Assembly: GCA_052387115.1 (NCBI GenBank) | Contig: JBQTJM010000274.1 | Coordinates: 1-31,834, forward strand | DNA: 31,834 nucleotides | Direction of reading: 5' to 3' | Source of the DNA: JACCXJ01 sp052387115 | GTDB lineage: Bacteria > Pseudomonadota > Gammaproteobacteria > JACCXJ01 | Part shown: in pieces, positions 22,881-31,435 of the stretch | Layout: each line of letters begins with the position of its first letter | Position numbering within the stretch: the first letter of the stretch is position 1 | The notes under the pieces: model-generated | Told to the model about the DNA's origin: nothing | The model's input: only the letters and a program-made list of their open reading frames with translations | Database searches by the model: none | Made by a program: the position numbers and the translations under genes

Positions 22881-24950
22881 ATGAACATCTTGATGATGAC
22901 CAATACCTTCACGCCGCACGTGGGGGGGGTGGCGCGCAGCGTCGAGGGGTACACCGACGCCTTCCGCCGGCTCGGCCATCGGGTGCTGGTGGCGGCACCG
23001 CTATTCAAAGGCACGCCCGCCGGCGAGCGCGACGTGGTGCGCGTCCCGGCCGTACGCGACTTCAACGGCAGCGATTTTTCGGTCCCGGTGCCGAAACCGC
23101 TCGGCCTCTTGTCCAGCCTCAAGGCCTTCCGGCCCGAGGTGGTCCACGCCCACCACCCCTTCCTGCTCGGCGGCACCGCACTCCGCGTCGCCACCGCCCG
23201 CGATCTGCCGCTGGTCTTCACCCACCACACCTGGTATGACCAATACACCCACTATGTCCCCGGGGACTCGCAGGCACTCAAGCGCTTCGCGATCGACCTG
23301 GTGACGGGCTACTGCAACCTCTGTGATGCGGTCATCGCACCGAGCCGGGCGGTCGGCCGCCTGCTCGAGGAGCGCGGGGTGCGATCGCCCATCGCCGTCA
23401 TCCCGACGGGGATCCGGACGGACGTATTCGCGCGTGGCGACGGACGGGCCTTCCGCCGGCGCCTCGGGATCCCCGAGCGGGCCTTCGTGGTCGGGCATGT
23501 CGGGCGGCTCGCCCCGGAAAAGAACCTCGGGTTCCTGACCGAGGCCGTCGCGCGCTTCCTGCAAGGGCGCGACGACGCCTGTTTCCTGTTGGTGGGTGCC
23601 GGGCCCGCCGGGCGCGACATCCGTGCCCAGCTCGAAGAGGCCGGTCTCGGAGAGCGTCTCATCGCGACCGGCGTGCTCCAGCAGCCGGCGCTCGCGGCGG
23701 CCTACCGGACGATGGATGTCTTCGCCTTCGCCTCGCGCACCGAGACCCAGGGCATGGTGCTGTGCGAGGCCATGGCCGCCGGGGTCCCGGTAGTGGCCCT
23801 GGAAGCCACCGGCGCCGACGAGCTGGTCGTGGACGAACAGAACGGGCGGCTCCTGCGGCGCGAGGACGGCGAGCGCTACGCCGCGGCGCTGGCGTGGGTC
23901 GCGGATCTCGACCCCGAGGCACGGCGCGCGATCGGCGAGGCGGCGAAGCGCTCGGCCCGAGCCTTCGATATCGCGGGCCTGGCGCGACAGACCTTGGACC
24001 TCTACGGGGCCTTGGCGGCCGGCGCGCCCGCCCGGCACCGCGATGCGACTCCCTTTGCGAGCGCCGCGCGGCGCGTGCGCGGGGAATGGCGGCTCCTCTA
24101 TAACCTCGCCACGGCCGCGGGGGACTCGATGCGCCCCGACGCGGTCTGGGAGATCGGGCCGGCCGGCGACGGGGGGGCGCCGGGCTCGAGTCTGGAGACG
24201 GCGGTCCCGCCCTTGAGCGACGCCCCCCAGCCGAGCCGCAAGGCCCGATTACTAGGCTGGATCTGGTCGGCGTGCCTGCGCCTCCAGTGCGCCACCTGGC
24301 GCAAGCACTGCGAAGGACTGGAGCGCCTCGACCGGGCGCTTGCGGATGGCAGACCGGTCCTGTTCTGCTTCTGGCACGGCAAGTACGTTCCCCTCTTCGC
24401 CCTGTTACGCGGCCGGCCGGCGTGCGTGTTCACGACGCAGTCCGCGCGCGGGGAGGTCATCGCCGAGGTGTGCCGGCGCTTCGGTTACGCCTGCGTGCAG
24501 GTCCCGGCCCGCAGCCACGGTCAGGCCTACGAGATCATGCGCCGCGCGCTCTCTCGACACGCCAACGGCGGCATCGCCGTGGATGGGCCGCTCGGCCCCT
24601 ACCACCGCGTCAAGCGCGGGGCGGTGAAGCTCGCCTCCGAGCTCGGATATCTCGTGGTCCCGGCCTCCGCGAGCGCGCGTCGCAAACGCGTCTTCCAGCA
24701 CCGCTGGGATCGGCTGGAGCTGCCCGGGCTCTTCACCCACGTCGGCCTGGCCGTCGGCGAACCCCTGGAGGTACCCGCGGGGCTCGGCGCCGAGTCGACC
24801 CAGGCCCTGGCCCTCCAGTTGCGCACCGCCTTGGAGGCGCTCGACAGGCGTGGCGAGCAACTCGCCGGGATCACGGCGCGCCCGGCCGATCGGCGGGCCT
24901 TGCGGGCCGCGGGCGGGCGGAGCCCATCGGCCGCAGATCGGCCGATATAA
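22881..24950 (+). CDS. Fusion of a GT4 glucolipid-type glycosyltransferase and a DUF374 acyltransferase
   Basis: This is a 689-residue, two-domain protein. Residues 1-380 form a GT4 enzyme: TFTPHVGGVARSVEGYTDAF, HHTWYDQYTHYVPGDS (about 115-130, the pattern of diacylglycerol glucosyltransferases), GHVGRLAPEKN and the donor motif ETQGMVLCE (E288, E296). A linker of about 75 residues follows. Residues 455-660 form a DUF374 acyltransferase: CFWHGKYVPLF (WHG at 498-500), TTQSARGEVIAEVCRRFGYA and the VDGPLGPYHRVKRGAVKLA block (567-585). DUF374 proteins belong to the lysophospholipid acyltransferase superfamily. Making and acylating a membrane glycolipid at the cytosolic face is the natural inference. 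Each domain appears complete with no break between them. The MFS transporter gene follows after 22 bp. Confidence 0.85.
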   Translation: MNILMMTNTFTPHVGGVARSVEGYTDAFRRLGHRVLVAAPLFKGTPAGERDVVRVPAVRDFNGSDFSVPVPKPLGLLSSLKAFRPEVVHAHHPFLLGGTALRVATARDLPLVFTHHTWYDQYTHYVPGDSQALKRFAIDLVTGYCNLCDAVIAPSRAVGRLLEERGVRSPIAVIPTGIRTDVFARGDGRAFRRRLGIPERAFVVGHVGRLAPEKNLGFLTEAVARFLQGRDDACFLLVGAGPAGRDIRAQLEEAGLGERLIATGVLQQPALAAAYRTMDVFAFASRTETQGMVLCEAMAAGVPVVALEATGADELVVDEQNGRLLRREDGERYAAALAWVADLDPEARRAIGEAAKRSARAFDIAGLARQTLDLYGALAAGAPARHRDATPFASAARRVRGEWRLLYNLATAAGDSMRPDAVWEIGPAGDGGAPGSSLETAVPPLSDAPQPSRKARLLGWIWSACLRLQCATWRKHCEGLERLDRALADGRPVLFCFWHGKYVPLFALLRGRPACVFTTQSARGEVIAEVCRRFGYACVQVPARSHGQAYEIMRRALSRHANGGIAVDGPLGPYHRVKRGAVKLASELGYLVVPASASARRKRVFQHRWDRLELPGLFTHVGLAVGEPLEVPAGLGAESTQALALQLRTALEALDRRGEQLAGITARPADRRALRAAGGRSPSAADRPI

Positions 24951-24972
24951 AGCAGCGCCGGCCGGTCACGAC

Positions 24973-26304
24973 GTGGCTAGCGTTTCCCTGTCAGCCATCG
25001 TCCTCTATGCCCTCCCCTATATGTCCTATGCAGTAGTGGCCCTGCCGCTGGCGCTGTTCGTGCCGTCGTTTTATGCGGACGAGCTGGGCTTGCCGTTGGC
25101 GACCGTCGGGTACGCGATCGCGGCCTCGCGCGTCCTCGACATCCTGCTCGATCCCTTGATCGGCACCCTGAGCGACCATACGCGCACCCGTTTCGGCCGG
25201 CGCAAGCCGTGGATCGCGGTAGGCACGCCGCTCTTCCTCCTGGCGGCCTGGAGGCTGCTCGTGCCCGGCGAGGGGGTGTCGGCCACCTACCTGCTGGGGT
25301 GGACCGCGCTCTTGTTCGTGTCGTTTACGCTCGTGGACCTGCCGTTCAAGGCCTGGGGCGCGGAGCTCTCGACCGACTACGGCGAGCGCTCGCGGATCAC
25401 CGCCTGGCGCGAGACCTTCGGGTTCGCGGGGCAGCTCGTGTTCGTGGCCGTCCTCTTGTTGCTGGAGCTCTGCGGACGGGACACCGCACATGTCCAACTC
25501 CAGGCGGTCGCCTGGACCTTGGTCCTGACCCTGCCCCCGCTCCTCGCGCTGGCCCTCTGGTTCGTGCCCGAGCCCAGACCGGAAGAATTGCGCGGCCGGC
25601 GGCCGCAGGGCTGGGGCGCCCTCGTGGTGATGATCAAGAACCCCGCGCTCCAGCGCATGCTGATCGCGGTGGTCCTGTTCGTGGCGGCGGTGGTGGTGCA
25701 GGCCACTTTGCACCGATTGGTGCTGGCCCACGTGATCCTCGCCCCGGAGGTCTTCACCACCCTGCTCCTGGTCGAGAACGTGGTGACGATCGCGGCCGTC
25801 CCGCTGTGGATGCGGATCTCCCGTCGCGTCGGCAAACACCGGGCGCTCTCTGCCGCGGCGCTGTGGGCGGGCCTGTGGAGCCTGGCACTGCCGTTCTTCG
25901 ACGCGGGACAGGCATGGGGGCTCTGCGTGGTGCTCGTCGTCCGCGGCAGCAGCTTCGCGAGCATCCTGTTCCTGGCCAATTCCATCGCGGCGGACGTGGT
26001 CGATGACGATACCGTGGCCTCCGGTCACCAGCGCACGGGCCTCCTGTTCGCACTGTGGGCGGTGACCTACAAGCTCGCCATCGCGCTGGGGATCCTCCTC
26101 GCGACGGTGATCCCGGCCTCGTTCGGGTTCGAACCCTCGGCGCCGATCCATGACGAGGCGGCCAAGCTCGCCTTGATGGGTGTCTATGGCTGGCTGCCGG
26201 GGATCATGATGGGCCTCGGGGCCCTGGCCCTGTGGCATTTCCCGATCGACGAGGCCCGACAACAGACGCTCCGTGCCCTCATCGCCGAGCGCGTGGTACG
26301 ATGA
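24973..26304 (+). CDS. MFS transporter of the GPH (MelB-like) family
   Basis: This 443-residue, 12-helix membrane protein has the family signature DPLIGTLSDHTRTRFGRRKPW (about 57-77) in the loop between helices 2 and 3. LPFKAWGAELSTDYGERSRI (about 123-142) and a helix-10 region SIAADVVDDDTVASGHQRTG are also present. GPH members move sugars with Na+ or H+, and some relatives (MFSD2A) move lysolipids. Its position 22 bp after the GT4-DUF374 fusion suggests a role with that glycolipid, but this is inference. GTG 24973 is chosen because the first helix then starts promptly. The frame opens at 24850, inside the fusion gene, and those extra residues are not membrane-like. Confidence 0.85.
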   Translation: MASVSLSAIVLYALPYMSYAVVALPLALFVPSFYADELGLPLATVGYAIAASRVLDILLDPLIGTLSDHTRTRFGRRKPWIAVGTPLFLLAAWRLLVPGEGVSATYLLGWTALLFVSFTLVDLPFKAWGAELSTDYGERSRITAWRETFGFAGQLVFVAVLLLLELCGRDTAHVQLQAVAWTLVLTLPPLLALALWFVPEPRPEELRGRRPQGWGALVVMIKNPALQRMLIAVVLFVAAVVVQATLHRLVLAHVILAPEVFTTLLLVENVVTIAAVPLWMRISRRVGKHRALSAAALWAGLWSLALPFFDAGQAWGLCVVLVVRGSSFASILFLANSIAADVVDDDTVASGHQRTGLLFALWAVTYKLAIALGILLATVIPASFGFEPSAPIHDEAAKLALMGVYGWLPGIMMGLGALALWHFPIDEARQQTLRALIAERVVR

Positions 26305-26417
26305 ACGACCTAAGCAGCGAGAGGGCTGTGCCCGCGGCACCGGCATCCGGTCGCGAGACGACTCCGTTCGGTGGCAGCAGACTCTACACGTTTCCGAGCG
26401 TTGACGAAGACCCGTAA
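26301..26417 (+). CDS. Possible 38-residue ORF between the transporter and the oxidase operon
   Basis: ATG 26301 overlaps the transporter stop (ATGA), and the frame runs MNDLSSERAVPAAPASGRET to SVDEDP. It has no membrane segment or known motif. Translational coupling is the only argument for it, and it may simply be upstream leader of the oxidase operon. I do not recognise it. Confidence 0.2.
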   Translation: MNDLSSERAVPAAPASGRETTPFGGSRLYTFPSVDEDP

Positions 26418-26435
26418 AGGAGCGATAAATAGCCG

Positions 26436-27551
26436 ATGACCGTAGCAATCCTGTTGGTGGTGATCGCCCTTGCCTCGGTCCTGTTCCACGTCCTGAGCCC
26501 GTGGTGGTTGACACCGCTCGCCTCCAACTGGGATCAGATGGACGTCACGCTGGTCATCACGCTGTGGATCTCGGCGATCGTGTTCGTCGCCATCATTCTC
26601 TTCATCGCCTACGCGGTGGTCCGATTCCGTTACCGGCCCGAGAGACGGGCGGCGTACGAGCCCGAGAACAAGAAGCTGGAATGGTGGCTCATCGGCTTGA
26701 CCTCGGTGGGCATCGTGGCCATGTTGGTGCCCGGCTTGTATGTATGGGCCGAGTTCGTTGACATCCCGAAAAATGCATTGACCTTTGAGGCCGTGGGCCA
26801 ACAGTGGCAATGGAGCTTTCGCTTGCCCGGGAACGACGGCAAGTTCGGCTCCGTCGATGCCACGTTCATCAGCGTTGAAAATCCTTTTGGTCTGCATTCC
26901 GGCAATCCCTTCGGGCAAGACGATGTACTGGTGCAAGGCAGCGAGGTGCACCTCCCCGTCGGCCGACCGGTGAAGGTCTTGCTCCGCGCCAAAGACGTCC
27001 TGCACGATTTTTACGTACCGCATTTTCGGGTCAAGATGGACGCGGTGCCGGGCATGGTCTCGAGGCTCTGGTTTACCCCCACCAAGACCGGGCGGTTCGA
27101 GCTGGCGTGCGCCGAGTACTGCGGCGTGGGGCACCATACCATGCGCGGCCTGGTGGTGGTGGAGGAGAACGCCGCGTTTCAGGCATGGTTGAAGACGCAA
27201 CCGACGTTCGCTCAATCTATGAACAAGGTGGCCATGAACAAGGAGGCGGCGGGCACGGGGGATGGGTTAGCCGCGCGAGGCCGGGATCTCGCGCAAGCCC
27301 GGGGTTGTCTCGGCTGCCACAGCGTAGACGGCAGCCGCAGCGCCGGTCCCACTTGGAAAGGCCTCTACGGCAAGACCGAAACGCTGGCCAACGGCAGTAC
27401 GGTCGTGGTCGACGACGACTATCTGAAGAAGTCCATCTCCGACCCGAACGCCATGATCGTACAAGGCTACTCCCCGGTCATGCCGCCGTACAACTTCAGC
27501 GCCGAGGAGCTGGATGCGCTGGTTGCTTATACGAGAGACTTGTCCGAATGA
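26436..27551 (+). CDS. coxB: Cytochrome c oxidase subunit II with fused C-terminal cytochrome c
   Basis: This 371-residue protein has two N-terminal membrane helices (about 1-22 and 37-62; a third hydrophobic stretch lies at 83-103). The periplasmic cupredoxin domain binds the CuA pair. Its ligands are visible: His190, then Cys225, Glu227, Cys229, His233 and Met236 in CAEYCGVGHHTM. After about residue 275 comes a cytochrome c domain with haem motif CLGCH (291-295) and axial Met349 in YSPVMPPY, as in caa3-type oxidases. Electrons pass from this haem or soluble cytochrome c to CuA and on to subunit I. An in-frame TAG just upstream fixes ATG 26436; AAGGAG lies 14 bp ahead, slightly far. It is the first oxidase gene, 105 bp before coxA. 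Confidence 0.94.
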   Translation: MTVAILLVVIALASVLFHVLSPWWLTPLASNWDQMDVTLVITLWISAIVFVAIILFIAYAVVRFRYRPERRAAYEPENKKLEWWLIGLTSVGIVAMLVPGLYVWAEFVDIPKNALTFEAVGQQWQWSFRLPGNDGKFGSVDATFISVENPFGLHSGNPFGQDDVLVQGSEVHLPVGRPVKVLLRAKDVLHDFYVPHFRVKMDAVPGMVSRLWFTPTKTGRFELACAEYCGVGHHTMRGLVVVEENAAFQAWLKTQPTFAQSMNKVAMNKEAAGTGDGLAARGRDLAQARGCLGCHSVDGSRSAGPTWKGLYGKTETLANGSTVVVDDDYLKKSISDPNAMIVQGYSPVMPPYNFSAEELDALVAYTRDLSE

Positions 27552-27656
27552 GGCGGGATCCCGGCGAGCAGGATCTATCTTTGATTTTCCCACTTTTTGT
27601 ATTTGGCAATGATGAAACACAGGCTTACCGGCTATAGTAGCGAAAGGTAGAAACCA

Positions 27657-29423
27657 ATGGCACAGGCCCCCTATCAAGAAAGTTTACATCTTCACGATCC
27701 GCAAAGCTTCTGGACCAAGTACGTCTGGAGCCAAGACCATAAGGTCATCGCCATCCAGTACACGATCACCGCGATCTCGGTGGGGCTGGTGGCTTTAGTG
27801 TTGTCGGGGCTGATGCGGCTGCAACTGGGGTTCCCGGGCAGCTTCTCCTTTATCGACCCGGCCTCGTACTACCAATACGTCACCATGCACGGGATGATCA
27901 TGATCATCTACCTGCTCACCGCCCTGCTTCTGGGGGGCTTCGGCAACTTCCTCATCCCGCTGATGGTGGGCGCCCGCGATATGGTCTTCCCATTTGTGAA
28001 CATGCTGAGTTACTGGGTCTATCTGCTCTCCGTGCTGGTGCTGATGGCGAGCTTCTTCGTGCCCGGCGGGCCCACGGGTGCCGGCTGGACCCTCTACCCG
28101 CCCCAGGCCATCCTCCCCGGCACCCCGGGATCGGGTGCCGGCATCGTTCTGATGCTCGTCTCCCTGATGATATTCATCGTTGCGTTCACCATGGGCGGGC
28201 TGAACTACGTGACGACCGTGTTGCAGGCCCGCACACGGGGGATGACCATGATGCGCATGCCCTTGTCGGTTTGGGGTATTTTCACGGCCACCATCATGGC
28301 GTTGTTGGCCTTCCCCGCCTTGTTCGTCGGCTGCGTGATGCTGCTGTTGGACCGGGTCGTGGGCAGCAGCTTCTTCATGCCCGCCGTCTCTTCGATGGGA
28401 CAACAGCTCGACTACGGCGGCGGCAGTCCCGTGTTGTTTCAACACCTCTTCTGGTTTTTCGGCCATCCGGAGGTCTACATCGTCGCCTTGCCGGCCTTCG
28501 GCATTATCTCGGACCTCATCAGTACCCATGCGCGCAAAAACATCTTCGGTTATCGGGTAATGGTCTGGGCGATCGTGGCCATCGGCGTCATCAGCTTCAT
28601 CGTGTGGGCGCACCACATGTACTACAGTGGTATGAACCTGTACTTGGGCTTTTTCTTCGCCGTCACCACGCTCATCATCGCGATCCCGACCGCCATCAAG
28701 GTCTACAACTGGGTGCTGACCCTGTGGCACGGAAACATCCGCCTCGATGTCCCGATGCTGTTTTCAATTGCCTTCATCATCACGTTCGTGATCGGGGGGT
28801 TGACGGGCCTCTTCCTCGGCAACGTCGCGGTCGATCTCCCGCTTGGGGACACCTACTTCGTGGTCGCCCACTTCCACATGGTGATGGGCGTATCCCCGAT
28901 CCTGGCCATCTTCGGCGGGATCTACCACTGGTTCCCCAAGGCCACCGGGCGGATGCTGAACGATACCTTGGGTAAGATGCACTTCTGGGTCACCTTCCTC
29001 GGGACCTACGCGATTTACTTCCCCATGCACTACCTGGGCTTTTTGGGCGTGCCGCGCCGGTATTACAACTTTGAAAACTTTGAATTCATCCCGCCCTCGG
29101 CCCAGGCGCTGCAAGCCGTCATTACCGTGGTGGCCTTGTTGGTGGGGGTCTTCCAAGTGGTGTTTTTGTACAACCTGGCTTGGAGCGCCTTCAAGGGCAA
29201 GCGGGCCGGTGGCAACCCCTGGCGGGCCACGACGCTCGAGTGGCAAACCCCCGACACCCCGCCCGTGCACGGCAACTGGGGCCCCCGGCTTCCCGTGGTT
29301 TATCGCTGGGCCTACGATTACAGCGTCCCCGGCGCCGACCAGGACTTCCTCCCGCAAAACCTCGAACCGGTCGTGGCAACCGCGGGTCACGAGGGGCAGC
29401 GCGCCCAGGGGAGCGAGGCGTGA
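27657..29423 (+). CDS. coxA: Cytochrome c oxidase subunit I (aa3-type, A1 family)
   Basis: This 588-residue, 12-helix catalytic subunit reduces O2 to water and pumps protons. Haem a ligands are His78 (TMHGMIMI) and His407, and the haem a3 ligand is His405 (VVAHFHMVMG). CuB ligands are His270, His319 and His320 (WAHHMYYSG). FGHPEVYIV holds Glu272 of the D pathway and the cross-linked Tyr274. D-pathway entry residue Asp108 and Asn115 are kept in GARDMVFPFVNMLSYW, where the second Asn of the usual NN pair is Met. The K-pathway Lys348 is in IAIPTAIKVYNW. These mark an A1-type oxidase. A C-terminal tail of about 55 residues is Pro/Gly rich. An AAAGGTAG site precedes ATG 27657. The stop overlaps the next gene. 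Confidence 0.96.
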   Translation: MAQAPYQESLHLHDPQSFWTKYVWSQDHKVIAIQYTITAISVGLVALVLSGLMRLQLGFPGSFSFIDPASYYQYVTMHGMIMIIYLLTALLLGGFGNFLIPLMVGARDMVFPFVNMLSYWVYLLSVLVLMASFFVPGGPTGAGWTLYPPQAILPGTPGSGAGIVLMLVSLMIFIVAFTMGGLNYVTTVLQARTRGMTMMRMPLSVWGIFTATIMALLAFPALFVGCVMLLLDRVVGSSFFMPAVSSMGQQLDYGGGSPVLFQHLFWFFGHPEVYIVALPAFGIISDLISTHARKNIFGYRVMVWAIVAIGVISFIVWAHHMYYSGMNLYLGFFFAVTTLIIAIPTAIKVYNWVLTLWHGNIRLDVPMLFSIAFIITFVIGGLTGLFLGNVAVDLPLGDTYFVVAHFHMVMGVSPILAIFGGIYHWFPKATGRMLNDTLGKMHFWVTFLGTYAIYFPMHYLGFLGVPRRYYNFENFEFIPPSAQALQAVITVVALLVGVFQVVFLYNLAWSAFKGKRAGGNPWRATTLEWQTPDTPPVHGNWGPRLPVVYRWAYDYSVPGADQDFLPQNLEPVVATAGHEGQRAQGSEA

Positions 29424-30112
29424 GCGCCATGCCCCAGTGCAGAGCGGACCCGGTCGGTCGGGGCACGGTCGAGAGCGGTCAGGGGGTAAGCGCCACGCCA
29501 CCGCGTGAGCCTCCGGTGGTGCGTCGAGGCACCGGCGGCGGTTGGGGAGGTAACGACGGGGGACCTCTCACCGAGAGAGATGGATTACCCGTGCCCACGG
29601 CGAAACTCGGCCTGTGGGTGTTTATGGGCGTGGTCACGGTCCTGTTCACGATCATCGTGAGCACCTACGTCACGCGGATGGGGTTTGCGGATTGGCGGCC
29701 CTTGCCCGAACCGCGGCTCTTGTGGCTAAACACGGGTGTGCTGATTTTGAGCAGTGTCGCGATGCAATGGGCTCAAGTTGCCGCGCGTCGGGGACGAATA
29801 GGTAGCCTCAGGGTCGGCCTGCTTGCCGGTGGTGTGTTCGCCTGGGCCTTCCTGGCGGGACAGCTTTGGGCGTGGCAACAACTGGGCGCCTCAGGTTATT
29901 TTTTGGCGGTTAACCCGGCCAACACCTTCTTTTATCTGATCACCGCGTTGCACGGGCTGCACCTCTGCGGAGGCCTGGCGGCGTGGGGGAAGACCACCGT
30001 CAAGGTGTGGCGCGGCCTTGAGGTGCGCTTGAGCGTGGAGCTGTGCGCCGTTTACTGGCACTTTTTGCTCGTGGTTTGGCTAGGGTTGTTCGTTCTGATG
30101 CTCACTCACTAA
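29420..30112 (+). CDS. Cytochrome c oxidase subunit III-like protein (first paralogue)
   Basis: This 230-residue protein has a soluble, Gly/Arg/Pro-rich N-terminus of about 65 residues. Five helices follow, with LGLWVFMGVVTVLFTII and PANTFFYLITALHGLHLCGG, and the chain ends VYWHFLLVVWLGLFVLMLTH. HGLH and YWHF are hallmarks of subunit III/CyoC proteins. It should pack against subunit I and steady proton uptake. GTG 29420 overlaps the coxA stop (GTGA) with GGGGAG six bases ahead; ATG 29429 is the alternative. The long N-terminus is unusual for the family. A second, more standard subunit III gene follows after 10 bp. Confidence 0.82.
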   Translation: MSAMPQCRADPVGRGTVESGQGVSATPPREPPVVRRGTGGGWGGNDGGPLTERDGLPVPTAKLGLWVFMGVVTVLFTIIVSTYVTRMGFADWRPLPEPRLLWLNTGVLILSSVAMQWAQVAARRGRIGSLRVGLLAGGVFAWAFLAGQLWAWQQLGASGYFLAVNPANTFFYLITALHGLHLCGGLAAWGKTTVKVWRGLEVRLSVELCAVYWHFLLVVWLGLFVLMLTH

Positions 30113-30122
30113 GGAGAACCAC

Positions 30123-30830
30123 ATGACGCAGCATGCGGAGACGAGCACAGCGGGAGGTCTCGCGCCGCCTAGCCCGGGTTTAACACCCGGTTTGCGCGGC
30201 CTGGTAGCCGACTGGTCCTCGGACGTACAGACGTTTCAGGTCCCCTGGGGCAAGGCGATGATGTGGATCTTCCTGCTCAGCGACACCTTCATCTTCGGGT
30301 CGTTCTTGACCGGGTACATGACGGTGCGGATGTCCACCACGGTCCCTTGGCCCAACCCCAGTGAGGTGTTCGCCTTGACGATCGGGGGCACGGAAATCCC
30401 CCTCATCCTGATCGCCATCATGACCTTCATCTTGATCAGCAGCAGCGGGACCATGGCCATGGCCGTCAACTTCGCCTACCGCCGCGACCGCGCCAAAACC
30501 ACGGCCTTGATGCTGGCGACCGCGGCCTTTGGCGCGACATTCGTCGGGATGCAGGCCTTCGAGTGGACCAAGCTGATCCTGGAAGGCGTCCGTCCCTGGG
30601 GCAACCCCATGGGTGCGGCGCAGTTCGGCTCGTGCTTTTTCATGATCACCGGTTTCCACGGCTTGCACGTGACGGTCGGCGTGATCTATCTCAGCATCGT
30701 GGCCCTTCGGGTTTCAAGGGGACGCTACGAGCGCAGCGGGAACTACCACATCGTGGAGATCGCCGGGCTTTATTGGCACTTCGTCGATCTGGTGTGGGTC
30801 TTTATCTTCGCGCTCTTTTATCTTTGGTAA
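30123..30830 (+). CDS. coxC: Cytochrome c oxidase subunit III (second paralogue)
   Basis: This 235-residue protein has five predicted helices, including GKAMMWIFLLSDTFIFGSFL, FMITGFHGLHVTVGVIYLSI and IAGLYWHFVDLVWVFIFALF. The Glu in FVGMQAFEW and the HGLH and YWHFVDLVW motifs identify subunit III. A clean AAGGAG is placed 7 bp before ATG 30123. It shares its fold with the preceding gene but not its N-terminus. Whether one complex carries both, or they alternate, cannot be told. The subunit IV gene follows after 9 bp, and all five oxidase genes look co-transcribed. Confidence 0.9.
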   Translation: MTQHAETSTAGGLAPPSPGLTPGLRGLVADWSSDVQTFQVPWGKAMMWIFLLSDTFIFGSFLTGYMTVRMSTTVPWPNPSEVFALTIGGTEIPLILIAIMTFILISSSGTMAMAVNFAYRRDRAKTTALMLATAAFGATFVGMQAFEWTKLILEGVRPWGNPMGAAQFGSCFFMITGFHGLHVTVGVIYLSIVALRVSRGRYERSGNYHIVEIAGLYWHFVDLVWVFIFALFYLW

Positions 30831-30839
30831 GGGGAAAAC

Positions 30840-31157
30840 ATGGAACACGCACAAGCGCAACAACACCCGATTAGCGTTTATTTCACGGTCTGGGGCCTGC
30901 TGTTTGTTCTCAGCGCGATGTCGTATCTCGTCGACTACTTACACCTCCAGGGTTACCTCAGGTGGTTTCTGATCCTGGTGTTCATGTTGATGAAGGCGGG
31001 GCTGATCGTCGCCGTCTTCATGCACATGCGCTGGGAGCGGCTGGCCCTCATGTATGCCATTTTGATGCCGCCGCTTTGTTTGCTGGTGTTGATATGCCTC
31101 ATGGCGATCGAAGGGGACTACACGTTCATGACCCGGGGGTTGTTCTTCGGGCAATGA
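30840..31157 (+). CDS. Cytochrome c oxidase subunit IV (prokaryotic type)
   Basis: This 105-residue protein has three helices: YFTVWGLLFVLSAMSYLVDY, FLILVFMLMKAGLIVAVFMH and MYAILMPPLCLLVLICLMAI. LMKAGLIVAVFMHMRWE is the conserved core of the COX4_pro/CyoD group. It probably assists assembly or stability of the CuB site rather than catalysis. An AAGGGGA site precedes ATG 30840. It is the last gene of the oxidase operon, followed at once by a hairpin. Confidence 0.9.
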   Translation: MEHAQAQQHPISVYFTVWGLLFVLSAMSYLVDYLHLQGYLRWFLILVFMLMKAGLIVAVFMHMRWERLALMYAILMPPLCLLVLICLMAIEGDYTFMTRGLFFGQ

Positions 31158-31158
31158 T

Positions 31159-31188
31159 AGGGCGCACCGCGGTGGGCTACCGCGCCCT
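31159..31188 (+). terminator. Candidate terminator after the oxidase operon
   Basis: AGGGCGC (31159-31165) pairs perfectly with GCGCCCT (31182-31188), with a 16-nt loop that holds further complementarity. It starts two bases after the last oxidase stop codon. There is no T-run, so it would be Rho-assisted or act as an mRNA 3' stabiliser. Confidence 0.5.
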
Positions 31189-31340
31189 GCGCAACCGGCA
31201 GCGGCTTGGGGTCGCTGAGCGGCGGTCAGGGGCTCGGCACGAAGTGACGACGGGAGCTTGGCGCCCCCTCTAACCCAGCCGGCCGCAGCCGCCTCGGGTT
31301 GACCGGCCGAAGCGTGCCCAGTAGCATACCCGTTCGATGT

Positions 31341-31416
31341 TCCCCGGTAGCTCAGTCGGTAGAGCGGGTGGCTGTTAACCACTAGGTCGGCGGTTCGAGT
31401 CCGTCCCGGGGAGCCA
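31341..31416 (+). tRNA. tRNA-Asn (anticodon GUU)
   Basis: This is a 76-nt cloverleaf: acceptor TCCCCGG/CCGGGGA, D-arm GCTC...GAGC, anticodon loop CTGTTAA with GTT at 31374-31376, and T-arm GGCGG-TTCGAGT-CCGTC. The discriminator is G and CCA is encoded. An integrase gene ends 6 bp past its 3' end, so its 3' part is probably an integration site. Confidence 0.96.
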
Positions 31417-31435
31417 GAAGAATCAAGAAGAATCA
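31416..31435. repeat. Tandem 10-bp repeat at the tRNA-Asn 3' end
   Basis: AGAAGAATCA occurs twice head to tail, starting on the last base of the tRNA gene and covering the integrase stop codon. It could be part of the attachment site or recombinase arm sites, but this is only suggested by position. Confidence 0.4.

Noticed and set aside
24991..26514. Minus-strand ORF of 507 codons opposite the MFS transporter
   Set aside because: It is a low-complexity antisense translation (His, Arg, Gln, Asp rich); the plus strand encodes a clear 12-helix transporter.
27603..27638. Promoter before coxA (TTGGCA and TATAGT)
   Set aside because: The two hexamers are about 24 bp apart, too far for a sigma-70 promoter; coxA is more simply read through from coxB.
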